Below are positions 1-9,700 of a stretch of 64,000 bases of DNA, piece after piece. Both the position numbers and the translations under genes were made by a program. Position 1 is the first letter of the stretch. Each line of letters opens with the position of its first letter. Under the pieces are notes generated by a model. That model searched no databases. It was given only the letters and a program-made list of their open reading frames with translations, and was not told the DNA's origin. The stretch is taken from contig JBKECI010000042.1 of assembly GCA_047974405.1 (NCBI GenBank), positions 1 to 64,000 on the forward strand. Reading direction: 5' to 3'. This stretch comes from UPXZ01 sp047974405 (lineage in GTDB: Bacteria > Bacteroidota > Bacteroidia > Bacteroidales > Paludibacteraceae).

Positions 1-1092
1 AACGGAAGGATTGGCATGATCATCAACTTGTAATTTTTCTGACAAGGTGTTTTTGATATATTCGCCCGTTTTATGATTGTAAGCGGCAATTACAATATCA
101 CCTGTAGAAGTTACCCATGAGAAGTAAGTCTGCTCTTTTTGCCCTTTATGATAAATAGAGCGGGGATCGGCAAACCAGCACCAGGCTCCATCAATATCCA
201 ATGTGTCTATTTTTCCGGTCTGAATAAAATTTTTAGGAAATGAGGCTGTTACAGGAATATTAACAACATCCCCCCCCTGCGTAATACCGATATTGCCCGA
301 AACAGAAGTGGAATCAGCCGACGAGACAACTATGCTGCCTCCTGCAGAGGTAAGCGAGGAGGGCGATAGCGATATGCCTACAGGCGCATTGAGTACAATA
401 CTATTTGAACTCCCGTTGGGAGAGATATTGATGGTTTGAGAAGATGTATAGTAATTGAGATTTACGCTGTTTGCATCACATCCCAACACAGGCGGGATTT
501 CTACAAGAGACAAATTAGCTATTCCACCCAAAACCGCTAGATTATTGGCTTTAATTGTCAGATAATAAGTACCCGAAGTTGAAACAAAAAAACTCAATTC
601 ACCATTTTGTAAAACATTCTTGGCCCCACATATAAAATCGCCGGAAACAACAGGAGCCGCTCCATTTTTTGCAGTTCCTATCCCTACGGTATATGTGGGG
701 AGCGACGCGTTGTTCCACCATTCGTAAGCAAACGAGAGTTTATACTTTTTTCCCGCCTCCAATATTGCCGGATAGCTGAATACGGAAGTAAGCGATGTAC
801 TGCCTGCGCCATCCCAGCGAACCATTAATATACGACCTGTAAAAGAATTCCCATTTAAGTTATGCACCGGACTTGAGGATGGACTTACATCGCTATATCT
901 TACTCCCGATGTGGAGTTGGCATAATTAAATGTACCCGTAGTTACTTCCCATCCATAAAGATTGGGATAGGAGGTAGCGTTGTTTGTGTCTCCATTTCCG
1001 TCCCAATTTTCGATTAGGTTTTGTGAAAATGCTGTGGTCGAAAAGAAAAATAGAGAAACGAGAATAACACCGATAGTTTTGATGATTTTCAT
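1..1092 (-). CDS. Secreted BNR_4-repeat protein, 3' part cut by window edge
   Basis: The frame is open from an ATG at 1092 to the window edge (364 codons). The first ~22 residues form a signal peptide ending in TAFSQ. Residues ~23-200 are a lectin-like module opening with LIENWDGNGD and carrying VRWDGAG and YEWWNN; the same module starts the protein at 4019-6658. An Ig-like segment follows. From about residue 300 the sequence (GAWCWFADPRSIYH, then YFSWVTSTGDIVIAAYNHKTG and DDHANPSV) has the start signature of the BNR_4 propeller family, which includes ulvan-type lyases and uncharacterised neuraminidase-like proteins. The start lies only 12 nt past the GH27 stop, so the two are almost certainly co-transcribed. 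Substrate unknown; the catalytic part lies outside the window. Confidence 0.85.
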   Translation of the reverse strand, partial: MKIIKTIGVILVSLFFFSTTAFSQNLIENWDGNGDTNNATSYPNLYGWEVTTGTFNYANSTSGVRYSDVSPSSSPVHNLNGNSFTGRILMVRWDGAGSTSLTSVFSYPAILEAGKKYKLSFAYEWWNNASLPTYTVGIGTAKNGAAPVVSGDFICGAKNVLQNGELSFFVSTSGTYYLTIKANNLAVLGGIANLSLVEIPPVLGCDANSVNLNYYTSSQTINISPNGSSNSIVLNAPVGISLSPSSLTSAGGSIVVSSADSTSVSGNIGITQGGDVVNIPVTASFPKNFIQTGKIDTLDIDGAWCWFADPRSIYHKGQKEQTYFSWVTSTGDIVIAAYNHKTGEYIKNTLSEKLQVDDHANPSV

Positions 1093-1104
1093 TATGATAA
1101 ATGT

Positions 1105-3945
1105 TTATATTATTTTTAACGAAAGATATTTTTTATCCGATCTGATTTTTATAATTGAAACCCCTTTGTTAGCTATGGGTTCCATATTTGATTTGGCTTC
1201 ATACTCCGAAATAAGTTGTCCTGTACCACTAAAGAGGGTAATAATATCTCCTTTTTTTATTCCCGCGATAAATTTATTGTCGTTGACCATCACAATTCTA
1301 ATGTTGTCGTCGTTTTTTTTTATCGGTTTATTACCTGTAGCATCAATCGCATCAACTGTTACGGTATTGGAGAGCATAGTAGCATAAACAGTGTTTCCGC
1401 TATATCGAGCTGTAAATGTATGCGACCCTTTCGTAAGTTTATTTATCCTAAAAACGGCACTTCCACTTACAGTATCTATTATGGTTGAAGTACCGATAAC
1501 ACTACCATTTTCTATTATTTGTATGGAACCCGTTGGAGATGATGTTTTATTCCCCTTTTTCTGAACAGAAACGTTGAGCAATATAGAATCTCCTGTAAAA
1601 ACCCTGTCTGAAACAGAGGAAAGCGTTACTGATATGTCTTCCAATCTATTTATCGCCGACATTCTGAATAATTTAGCTCCATGATAATTGATGGGGGTGG
1701 CAAAATTACTTCCTGCAAATATACCTAAATTTTGCCTGTTCCACAAATCTCGTATGTTACAATTGCCTTCAAATCCGAGAGTAGCAAAGTCAACAGGATG
1801 GGATATGGATTGGTTGGGGGTGGGGTCTTCAACAAATATCATAAATTCAACGGTAACCCCGTTTGGTGCTGAAAGTACCTCGTCGTCAAATCCACAAAAC
1901 GATTCAAAGGTTGTATATCCCGCGGGGAGATCAAACTCAATGGTAGAATAAGAATTTACGCCATAGCCGTTAGAATAACTTATATCATTAACCTTGAGGG
2001 TATTTCCGCCCAAGCTTTTGTTTGTTTTCACCACATCCCAGCCGCTGGTGATGCTTACGGGAGTTAGAGAAGTTAATTTCAACGAATCTCCGTTTGTCTT
2101 ATATATGGTGGGGTTGATCCAATCGGCATGGTCATAATTAAAATTATCTCCGCCATCGGTAACAACTAAGTAGAGTTTGGCTGCTCCGGTTATGTCAGCT
2201 GCGATGTTCTTCCCTGAGCGTTGATAGGTTCTGCTTATTCTTCCCGAATTTGCAATGGCTTTGCTTACATCCACCTCTCGTAATGTGGGGTCTTGATCTG
2301 AAACTAAAAATTCAACGGTAGCTCCTCCCGTTTGGTCTGTCCCCCCTTTATCTAATCCTGCAAAACATTTAAAACGGGTATATCCTGCCGGTATCGAAAA
2401 CAAAATAACGGATTGAGAATGCGTTCCGATGCCGTTGGTATATGCAGTTCCTTTAATATTTAAATTTTCTCCCGAAATACTTTTATCTTTTGTTATTGTT
2501 CCCCATCCGGCGGTGGCATATTCCCAATTGAGCGCTGTCAGTTTGATAGAGTCGCCATTGTTGTTGTAAATGGTAGGATTAATCCAATCGGCATGATCAT
2601 TGGTAAATCCATCGCCGCCATCGTTTACAATCAAATAGAGTGATGTATTTTCGGCAGGTAAAGCTATATCTATGTTTACGCCGTAGTTATCTGTTAATCT
2701 TGATATTGTTCCACTTCTATACAAAATATTTTTTGTGCTTATAAATCCATCGCCGCCATTGTTGAACAGCGCGAGAAACTTATCTCCGTTCACAGGGTCG
2801 TCTGCCGTCCATCCTATAATATCATCTTTGGCAAACCATTGTTTGTTGTTTACGCTATATTTGTGCATATAGAGTACCTCTTCGTTGGTTATCAAAGAGT
2901 CTGTAAAACTATTGTTGTCGGGAAGATGCCCACCAAACATTAGCGGAGATTTGAAAATGCTCCAAAGTGTCATCAAAGTATATTGCTCGTCTTTAGTAAA
3001 ATTGGTTTGTCGGTCTACCCCTCTCTCTCCTCTGATGGCCAAGTGTCCTAAAGGTAACATATCTGCGTCTGGCCAACTACCGGGGGTAATATAAGGTGCC
3101 CAACCGGCACACATTCCGAAAGAATAATTCAGTTGAGCCCAATTATCCCAGAAATCGTCAACGGTACGCCACATATTGGAGTGTCCCCTGGCATGTTGGC
3201 GCTTATCTAGAGGGGTAGCTCCGGGAGACATACTGAGGATAATTTGTCGTCCGGTGTTGTCTATAGCATTGCGCAACATTTCGATTTCGCCTTGGTGATA
3301 AGGGCGGGAGAGGTCGTCCACCTTAATATAATCTACTCCCCAAGAGGCGTAGAGTTCGAGGATGGAGTTGTAATATGCTTGCGCACCCTCTTTTGAGGTA
3401 TCGATAGTATAGTTGTCATGTAACCAAGTACATTCCGAGGCGGTAGAGTATATGTCGGCGGCAGTTTTACCGTTTCCCCCTTTTATGGGAAGTCTGTTGG
3501 TAACGGCAACTTTTGGCACTCCCCGCATTATATGAATACCAAATTTCAATCCTAATGAATGTACATAATCGGCCAAAGGTTTAAATCCCGCACCGCTAAC
3601 GGATGAAGGAAATCGAGAGGGAGAAGGAATGTAACGTCCGTAAGCATCGTAAATAAAGGTAGAATTATTGAACGCATTATAGGTACCCGAAGTTTGATTG
3701 TCCACATACCAGCGAATATCGACTATTACATACTCCCAACCATATTTTTTTAATTTTGCAGCCATGTGGTCGGCGTTCGCTTTTACTTCAGACTCTACCA
3801 CCGAAGGTCCGAAACAATCCCAACTGTTCCACCCCATCGGAGGGGTCAATGCCCATGTTTGAAATTCTTTTTCAAATCCGGTTTGAGAAAATAAGGGAGA
3901 TAGCAACGATAAAAAAAGTAAGAAGGCGAGTAGTTTTATTTTCAT
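1105..3945 (-). CDS. Secreted GH27 alpha-galactosidase with NPCBM and Ig-like modules
   Basis: Retaining glycosidase expected to remove terminal alpha-galactose outside the cell. Signal peptide 1-20 (ends SPLFSQ). GH27 barrel ~30-400: TPPMGWNSWDCFG at 34-46, nucleophile Asp210 in YIKVDD, proton donor Asp264 in WRTVDD, and SWPDADML at 290-297. Then come NPCBM-type segments: a first C-terminal NPCBM motif at 436-460 (DHADWINPTIY), a full NPCBM ~466-615, and a second partial copy ~622-710. A Big_3_5-type Ig domain spans ~770-865. The last ~65 residues look like a T9SS sorting tail (FSGTGQLISEYEA, ending SLKII). Long for GH27 (946 aa; bare enzymes are about 400-600). Alpha-galactosidase versus alpha-GalNAcase specificity cannot be settled by eye. 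Confidence 0.92.
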   Translation of the reverse strand: MKIKLLAFLLFLSLLSPLFSQTGFEKEFQTWALTPPMGWNSWDCFGPSVVESEVKANADHMAAKLKKYGWEYVIVDIRWYVDNQTSGTYNAFNNSTFIYDAYGRYIPSPSRFPSSVSGAGFKPLADYVHSLGLKFGIHIMRGVPKVAVTNRLPIKGGNGKTAADIYSTASECTWLHDNYTIDTSKEGAQAYYNSILELYASWGVDYIKVDDLSRPYHQGEIEMLRNAIDNTGRQIILSMSPGATPLDKRQHARGHSNMWRTVDDFWDNWAQLNYSFGMCAGWAPYITPGSWPDADMLPLGHLAIRGERGVDRQTNFTKDEQYTLMTLWSIFKSPLMFGGHLPDNNSFTDSLITNEEVLYMHKYSVNNKQWFAKDDIIGWTADDPVNGDKFLALFNNGGDGFISTKNILYRSGTISRLTDNYGVNIDIALPAENTSLYLIVNDGGDGFTNDHADWINPTIYNNNGDSIKLTALNWEYATAGWGTITKDKSISGENLNIKGTAYTNGIGTHSQSVILFSIPAGYTRFKCFAGLDKGGTDQTGGATVEFLVSDQDPTLREVDVSKAIANSGRISRTYQRSGKNIAADITGAAKLYLVVTDGGDNFNYDHADWINPTIYKTNGDSLKLTSLTPVSITSGWDVVKTNKSLGGNTLKVNDISYSNGYGVNSYSTIEFDLPAGYTTFESFCGFDDEVLSAPNGVTVEFMIFVEDPTPNQSISHPVDFATLGFEGNCNIRDLWNRQNLGIFAGSNFATPINYHGAKLFRMSAINRLEDISVTLSSVSDRVFTGDSILLNVSVQKKGNKTSSPTGSIQIIENGSVIGTSTIIDTVSGSAVFRINKLTKGSHTFTARYSGNTVYATMLSNTVTVDAIDATGNKPIKKNDDNIRIVMVNDNKFIAGIKKGDIITLFSGTGQLISEYEAKSNMEPIANKGVSIIKIRSDKKYLSLKII

Positions 3946-3952
3946 GGTCCAT

Positions 3953-4003
3953 TTTTAAAAAAAATCAATAAGCTGCCTTATTAAGGCAACTTATTGATGA
4001 TAA
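3953..4003 (-). terminator. Intrinsic terminator between the multi-domain protein and GH27
   Basis: On the minus strand a 17-bp stem (arms 3964-3980 and 3982-3998, one U-G wobble) is followed directly by a T run at 3957-3964. It sits after the stop at 4019 and only about 10-20 nt before the GH27 ATG at 3945. It is asymmetric: the wobble becomes a C-A mismatch on the plus strand, so it acts on minus-strand transcripts. Confidence 0.85.
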
Positions 4004-4018
4004 TAAATGTATTGATAG

Positions 4019-6658
4019 TTATTTAACCACCTTTTGAGTGAATGATTTACCGTTTATTGTCAGTTTGATAAGGTAAACTCCGTTGTTCAGGTTTTTGCCG
4101 ATAATCATTTTGTGTTGTCCGGCATTGAGATTTTCAAGTCTCTCTGCTACTCTTACTCCGTTAATAGAGTAAACGGTCATATTTACGTTAGCATTGGCTG
4201 TAGTTGCAAATTCTGAAATAATATCCGAACCTTGGATATACGATTTAACCTCGCCTGCAGCAAGTTGATTAACTTTTGTTGGAGTTAATGTAGCTTTCAT
4301 CGGAACGGTAATACTTGTACCGCCGATTACGCGTTGCATAGGAGCAGGAGACAGCGGATTTACCGATGCAATGGTCAAATTGGCATCGGCAGATGCAGTT
4401 CCAGTAAATGTAACTACTATGCTACCTCCCGTATTTGGCAGTGTGGTAACGTTGGTTGTAAACGCTGCGTTGTCGCTACTTACATTGAAACCGTTGTTAA
4501 ACATGGTAGCTGACACCGCAACGGTAATCTGCTCGTTTTGAGTTGTGAACAAAATGCTGTCGTTAGTAGTGTTATTTCCGGCAATGTTTAATGTAGGCAT
4601 TTCGTACATTTCCCAGTTGTCTATATACATTTCGGTAGCAGTTTGTGTTTCGCAACTATTCAAATACATATTTGGGTTGTTTAACGTAGCTCCGGTTGTA
4701 AATGTAAAGTCAAGAGACAACCATTCATTGGCGGCAGTTGAAATAGGTTGGGTAACGCTAGCACTTGCAACTCCCGAAAGACCTATTTTGGCTTCGCCGG
4801 TACCGTTGGTACTAATCATTGCTCGTACACGGTAGTTTTTGTTCGCTTCAATTTTTCCTGTTAACGGGAAATCTAATGAACCTCCACATTTTCCGGTTAC
4901 TTTTATACTGTTAATTCCGCAATATACATAGTCTGTAACCACACTTTTTGAACCCCATCCGCCAAAATTACTCAAATCGTTGCAATACGAGTCGGTTATA
5001 ATATTGGGGCGGTCGTTGTATAAAGGTGTGAAACAGGTTGGGTCATCGCTTTTAACGGTAACAGCACCACTTTGAGCACCCGAACTGATTGAAATATTTC
5101 CATCTACAACGATAGTACCGTCCCAAGTAGCGGTCACATCGTTAGATTGATTGGCATTTGCCAATGCTATGGTGTAAGAAGTGCCACTTCCCGTTACATC
5201 TGCACCACTCAAAGCAATACCTGCTGGAGTTGTCAGGGTAATGTCGGCAGTCAAACCGAGTGCGTTCACATTGAAATTCTTGCTCAAATTATTTTTGTCA
5301 AAGAAAAAAGAACTTGGAGATATGGTGAGGTACTCTGTACCCAAGTAGAGCAGACGAAAATTGTCCACTGCAATATAATTACCTCCGGCTACTACATTAT
5401 ATCCAATTTCCAAATTACCGTCTGTAACTTCAACAATCACGGAGTAGTCGCCGGTGGTCAATACGGGGTCAGAGTTTACACTGTTGGCATAAATATAAGC
5501 ATTGCCGGTAGTGTTGGGGTTGTTAAGAGTGTTAGCAGTGAGTTTATAAAAACCGTTTGGTAGCCCGGTTAATGTTTGAGAGAGTTTGGCCGTCCAAGAA
5601 CCTGAACTTTTCCATTTTTCAGAATAATAAGTTCCTTGTTTGCCGGGCAGAGAAGTGTTGGTTTGGATTACAAAACCATCGGGGTTTGTCCATCCATTCA
5701 TATTGCCCAATTCAAAACTTGGATTTACGATAGAAGATGTGGCATCATTACTATTCGAAGCGTTTACCGTTATACTTTTGGAGAGTGCACCGGCAGTAAT
5801 TGATATGGTCTCTGCCGAAATATTGGTGGTTTCGTCATACGTTGCCGTAATTGTTTCTCCGCACTGAGCCTCGCTTACGGTAACAGTGGTTTTAGATAGT
5901 GCAATACCGGTTGGCGCAACCAAAGTTACGTCTGAAGTCAATGCGTTGCCGGATACGGTAAATGTTTTTGTTTTGTTTAAGAACTTGTCAAAAGTAAGCG
6001 ATGTTTGATTTACTTCCAACGATTCGTTTGTGTTTTCGGCAAGCGATATGTTTGCTACGCCTATAATACTCCCATTATTAGAAGCAGTGCCACTTGTTTG
6101 TTTAATTTGCAAATAATACGATCCTGTAGTCGGGCAGGTAAAAGTAAAACTTACGGGCTGTAGTTTGTTTTTGCTTGTACCCGAAGTTGCCGATTTGGTT
6201 GCAATAATAGTTCCTCCCGATTGAGCGTCTGAAATACTAAAACTGTAAGTAGGTTGTGTCCCGTTATTCCACCATTCATAGTCGGCTGAGAAGGTATAAC
6301 TTTTACATGCCGTTAATGCAATCGGAGTTACTGTAGTCCCCGAGCCGTCTCCAACGCCTAAACTGTAAGTAGAACCCCAAAATCCCCCATCCCATCGAAA
6401 GAGAAATTCTCTTCCGGTAAACACACTGTTATCTGAATTTAAGTGATTAGGACTGGATGCTGATGATAGATCCATAAATCTGATGTTTGAACCATTGGCA
6501 GTTCCCCAAGTTGTGCTGACAGTACAAGCCCATCCCCATTTATTAGCTTCGGAGTCTGTGCCGGTAATGCCGTTTCCATCCCAATTTTCCAACAAATTTT
6601 GCGCATTCAAACTTATTGCCGTAATGAATAGTGCAAATAGTGTAAATAGTTTTTTCAT
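4019..6658 (-). CDS. Secreted multi-domain carbohydrate-binding-like protein, T9SS cargo
   Basis: 879 aa with signal peptide 1-20 (ISLNAQ) and no recognisable catalytic domain. Residues 21-205 are the LLENWDGNG module shared with the protein at 1-1092 (VRWDG/FRWDGG and YEWWNN motifs). Ig-like repeats at ~214-300 and ~444-536 begin LxxxxxSLTFDK / LTISPSSFFFDK. Two jelly-roll carbohydrate-binding-like domains lie at ~308-438 (NPSFELGNMNGW ... VDNFRLLYLG) and ~548-687 (CBM4_9-like, ending YIDNWEMYEM). Another Ig-like stretch occupies ~690-790. The tail ~800-879 is a typical T9SS type-A sorting domain (VYSINGVRVAE, NGVYLIKLTINGKSFTQKVVK). Probably a cell-surface glycan-binding protein serving the adjacent GH27. 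Function is inferred from modules only. Confidence 0.8.
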   Translation of the reverse strand: MKKLFTLFALFITAISLNAQNLLENWDGNGITGTDSEANKWGWACTVSTTWGTANGSNIRFMDLSSASSPNHLNSDNSVFTGREFLFRWDGGFWGSTYSLGVGDGSGTTVTPIALTACKSYTFSADYEWWNNGTQPTYSFSISDAQSGGTIIATKSATSGTSKNKLQPVSFTFTCPTTGSYYLQIKQTSGTASNNGSIIGVANISLAENTNESLEVNQTSLTFDKFLNKTKTFTVSGNALTSDVTLVAPTGIALSKTTVTVSEAQCGETITATYDETTNISAETISITAGALSKSITVNASNSNDATSSIVNPSFELGNMNGWTNPDGFVIQTNTSLPGKQGTYYSEKWKSSGSWTAKLSQTLTGLPNGFYKLTANTLNNPNTTGNAYIYANSVNSDPVLTTGDYSVIVEVTDGNLEIGYNVVAGGNYIAVDNFRLLYLGTEYLTISPSSFFFDKNNLSKNFNVNALGLTADITLTTPAGIALSGADVTGSGTSYTIALANANQSNDVTATWDGTIVVDGNISISSGAQSGAVTVKSDDPTCFTPLYNDRPNIITDSYCNDLSNFGGWGSKSVVTDYVYCGINSIKVTGKCGGSLDFPLTGKIEANKNYRVRAMISTNGTGEAKIGLSGVASASVTQPISTAANEWLSLDFTFTTGATLNNPNMYLNSCETQTATEMYIDNWEMYEMPTLNIAGNNTTNDSILFTTQNEQITVAVSATMFNNGFNVSSDNAAFTTNVTTLPNTGGSIVVTFTGTASADANLTIASVNPLSPAPMQRVIGGTSITVPMKATLTPTKVNQLAAGEVKSYIQGSDIISEFATTANANVNMTVYSINGVRVAERLENLNAGQHKMIIGKNLNNGVYLIKLTINGKSFTQKVVK

Positions 6659-6702
6659 AAGAGATTAAAATTAGATAATTAATAATTAATTGAATTAAAG
6701 CA

Positions 6703-6752
6703 ACAAAAATATGGCAATTAACCACAACGGAGGTGTAATTAATTGCCATATT
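6703..6752 (-). terminator. Terminator after the hybrid regulator gene
   Basis: Perfect 14-bp stem (AATATGGCAATTAA 6708-6721 with its complement 6739-6752) followed on the minus strand by TTTTTG. It lies 26 nt past the regulator stop. The end of the T tract also reads TATTTTTG (6711-6704), matching the Bacteroidota -7 box TAnnTTTG, so termination of the regulator and initiation of the next gene may share this site; the promoter part is a guess because no -33 TTG sits at the usual spacing. Confidence 0.75.
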
Positions 6753-6778
6753 GGTGGAGAAACCGTACAGGTATTTTA

Positions 6779-9700
6779 TTAATCTGCTTTTTTGGAGTTT
6801 TGATACTCTTTGGGAGTCATTCCAAATTCGTTTTTAAAACAGCGACTGAAGTATTTGGGATCGTTAAACCCTACGGCAAATGCAATTTCTGAAATGGTTC
6901 CGGTGTTGTTTTCCAACATTCTGGCGGCATGTTTCAGGCGTATATTGCGGATAAATTCTCCGGGAGACAGTCCTGTTAGCGATTTGAGTTTACGATGCAG
7001 GGTCGATTTTGCCGATGCCATATCGGTGGCAAATTCGTCAAAGTTGAAAGAGTCGTCGGCCAGTTTTTCTTCTACGGTTTGTACGGCATTTTTTAGAAAT
7101 TGTTCGTCCATTGAGCTATATTCCATCGAAGATATATTTACATCATACGATTTTTGAAAATCTTCCATTTTTTGTTGCCTCTTTTTTAGCAAGTTTTTTA
7201 CTCTCGAATCGAGTACGCTCGATTCAAAGGGTTTGGCAATGTACGAGTCGGCTCCGGCATTGTACGAGTCTATTCTGTCTTGGGTAGAGTTTTTGGCAGT
7301 AAGCAGCAAAACATTGATATGACTTGTTTTAATATCGTTTTTTAGGGTAGAGCAGAGGGTAAGTCCATCCATTTTTGGCATCATCACGTCGCTTATTATC
7401 AATTCTATTTCCACGTTGCTGTTTACAACAGTGAGTGCCTCCAAACCGTTTTCGGCGGTTAGCACATTGTATTCTGCCGAAAAGTATTCAAACATCAGAT
7501 TCCTTAAATCACGATTGTCTTCTACAATAAGAATGGTCTCTTTATTTGGTTCTGATTTGATTTTTTCAGATGTTTTTTCAGTTTGCCGATAATGGTTGGT
7601 ACCGTTTTCTCCGCCGTCAAATGTATCTTTTGCAATATATTCTTCATCTGTATGTTGCATAAAACTGTTTGGATTGTCTCCGTCGCTTTCCACCGCAAGT
7701 TCATCGTTGGCAAAAGCGCCTTTTGATACCGGTATTTCGACGGTAAATACTGCTCCTTCTCCAAGTTGACTTTTTACGCTGATAGCGCCTTTGTGTAACT
7801 GTACAAGGTCATATGTGAGGGACAGCCCGATGCCGTTGCTTTGGCTTTGATCTGCCGTGCTGCTTATGTAGAAACGCTGAAATATGTGTGGGATATCTTC
7901 TTCGGCTATTCCGTTGCCGGAGTCGGCTATGGAGATGCGGAGTATGGTCTCTTCGTTTCTTTCAAAAAAACTCATTTTTACTGCGACGCTACCTTTGGCA
8001 GGGGTATGTTTGAATGCATTTGAGAGCAGGTTGTATATAATTTTGTCCAATTTGTCGCTATCAAAATAGGCAGAGTAATTTTCGTATTGAGGGTCAAAGA
8101 TAAAGTTAATTTCTTTTTCGTTTACCAAAGGTCTGAAATTTGATTTACAGATATGGTACACAAACTGTACTATATCGCTTTTCGACACTTTGAGTTTCAT
8201 ATTTCCGCTTTCGGTTTTTCTGAAAGCCAGTATTTGTTTGATAAGTCTGTTGAGGCGGCTTACGTTCTCTTTCAATATTTCGTATTGAGAATCTTCTCCA
8301 ATCATTTTTTTCTGTATTTTTTCTACCTGTAGCATAATGATAGTAAGAGGAGTAAGTAGCTCATGGGTGATATTGGTGAAATATTTTAGTTTTATCTGTG
8401 TCAATTCTTCCGATTTCTCTTTTTCGATACGTGAAATTGCTAAATCATTCCTGAGTCTGATACGGTTCAGGACTATTCGGTATGCTGTATAACCAATAGC
8501 GATAATAGCTATCATATAAAGCAGATAAGCCCACCAAGTGCGGTAGATAGGGGGAAGAATATGTATATTGAGTTCTGTGGCTTTGCGGCTCCATAACCCG
8601 TTTTCGTCGCTTGCTTTAACCAAAAATGTGTAATTGCCCGAAGGTAGATTGACATAATTTACGTACCGTCGGTTATTTCCCACATAGTTCCATTCTTTGT
8701 CAATCCCCGATAATTTGTAGGCATATTGGCTCCTACCTGTAAAGAGTTGGTTGAGTACGGCAAATTCAATGCTGATGTTGTTTTCGGAGTATTTCATCCT
8801 TATCTGATTCTTTTCGGGATTGAAATGTTTATTTTCCGTATCGTCAAAAATAGAACTGTTTTGGATGAGAATGTCTGTAAATGCTACTTGCTGTTCGGTC
8901 TTTTTTGCGGGTATTTTCCCTGTAGGATTAAATTCCACAATGCCATTGTTCCCCCCAAATAAGAGTTGTCCGGTAGATAATTTTAAGAATGCTCCTTTGT
9001 AAAATGTAGAGACCCCTACCCCATTTTGCGAGGTGTAGTAAGTAGAGGCATGGGTCAGAGGATTATACCGAATAATCCTTTTTGCGGTTGATATCCAAAG
9101 ATACCCGAAGTTATCTTCAATTATGTCCAAAATACGCTCTTCCGAAATTCCATACTGCCCGCTTATATCTATGGTTGTTCGGTCCAGCTGGTTATAAAAG
9201 AAGAGACACCCCTCTTTGGTGCCGATATATATTTCTCCGTTTTTTCGGCAACAAATGGTCTGAACACTTAAACTCCGATAGTTCTTTGTATTCAAATCTA
9301 CTTTTGTGATGGAATATCCTCCTTTCCCGCTTGTAGTGTTATATTTCAATACAAACAGTCCGTCCCTTTCTGTACCCACCCAAATGTTTTTGTCCAAATC
9401 TTGTTCTATAGTATTTATATACTGAGTTTTGGCCGATACGAGCGATATTTTCCCGTTTGCAGTTCTTTTGTATAATGCTTCTGAGGTTCCTATCCATACG
9501 GTTCCTTCCAAATCTTCGTAAAGTACGTTGATAGAAATATCCGTACTGTTGTCCGAACGTTTGAGTGCGAATGATTTGGTCGGGACTAATTCGTTGTTGT
9601 CCGTCTGTCTGAAAATCATTACGTTGTTTTGTCCCTCTGCCGCCAGCCAATATTCATTTGTTTTTGATATGTGTGAAATGACGTTGATGCTGGTCAGTTG

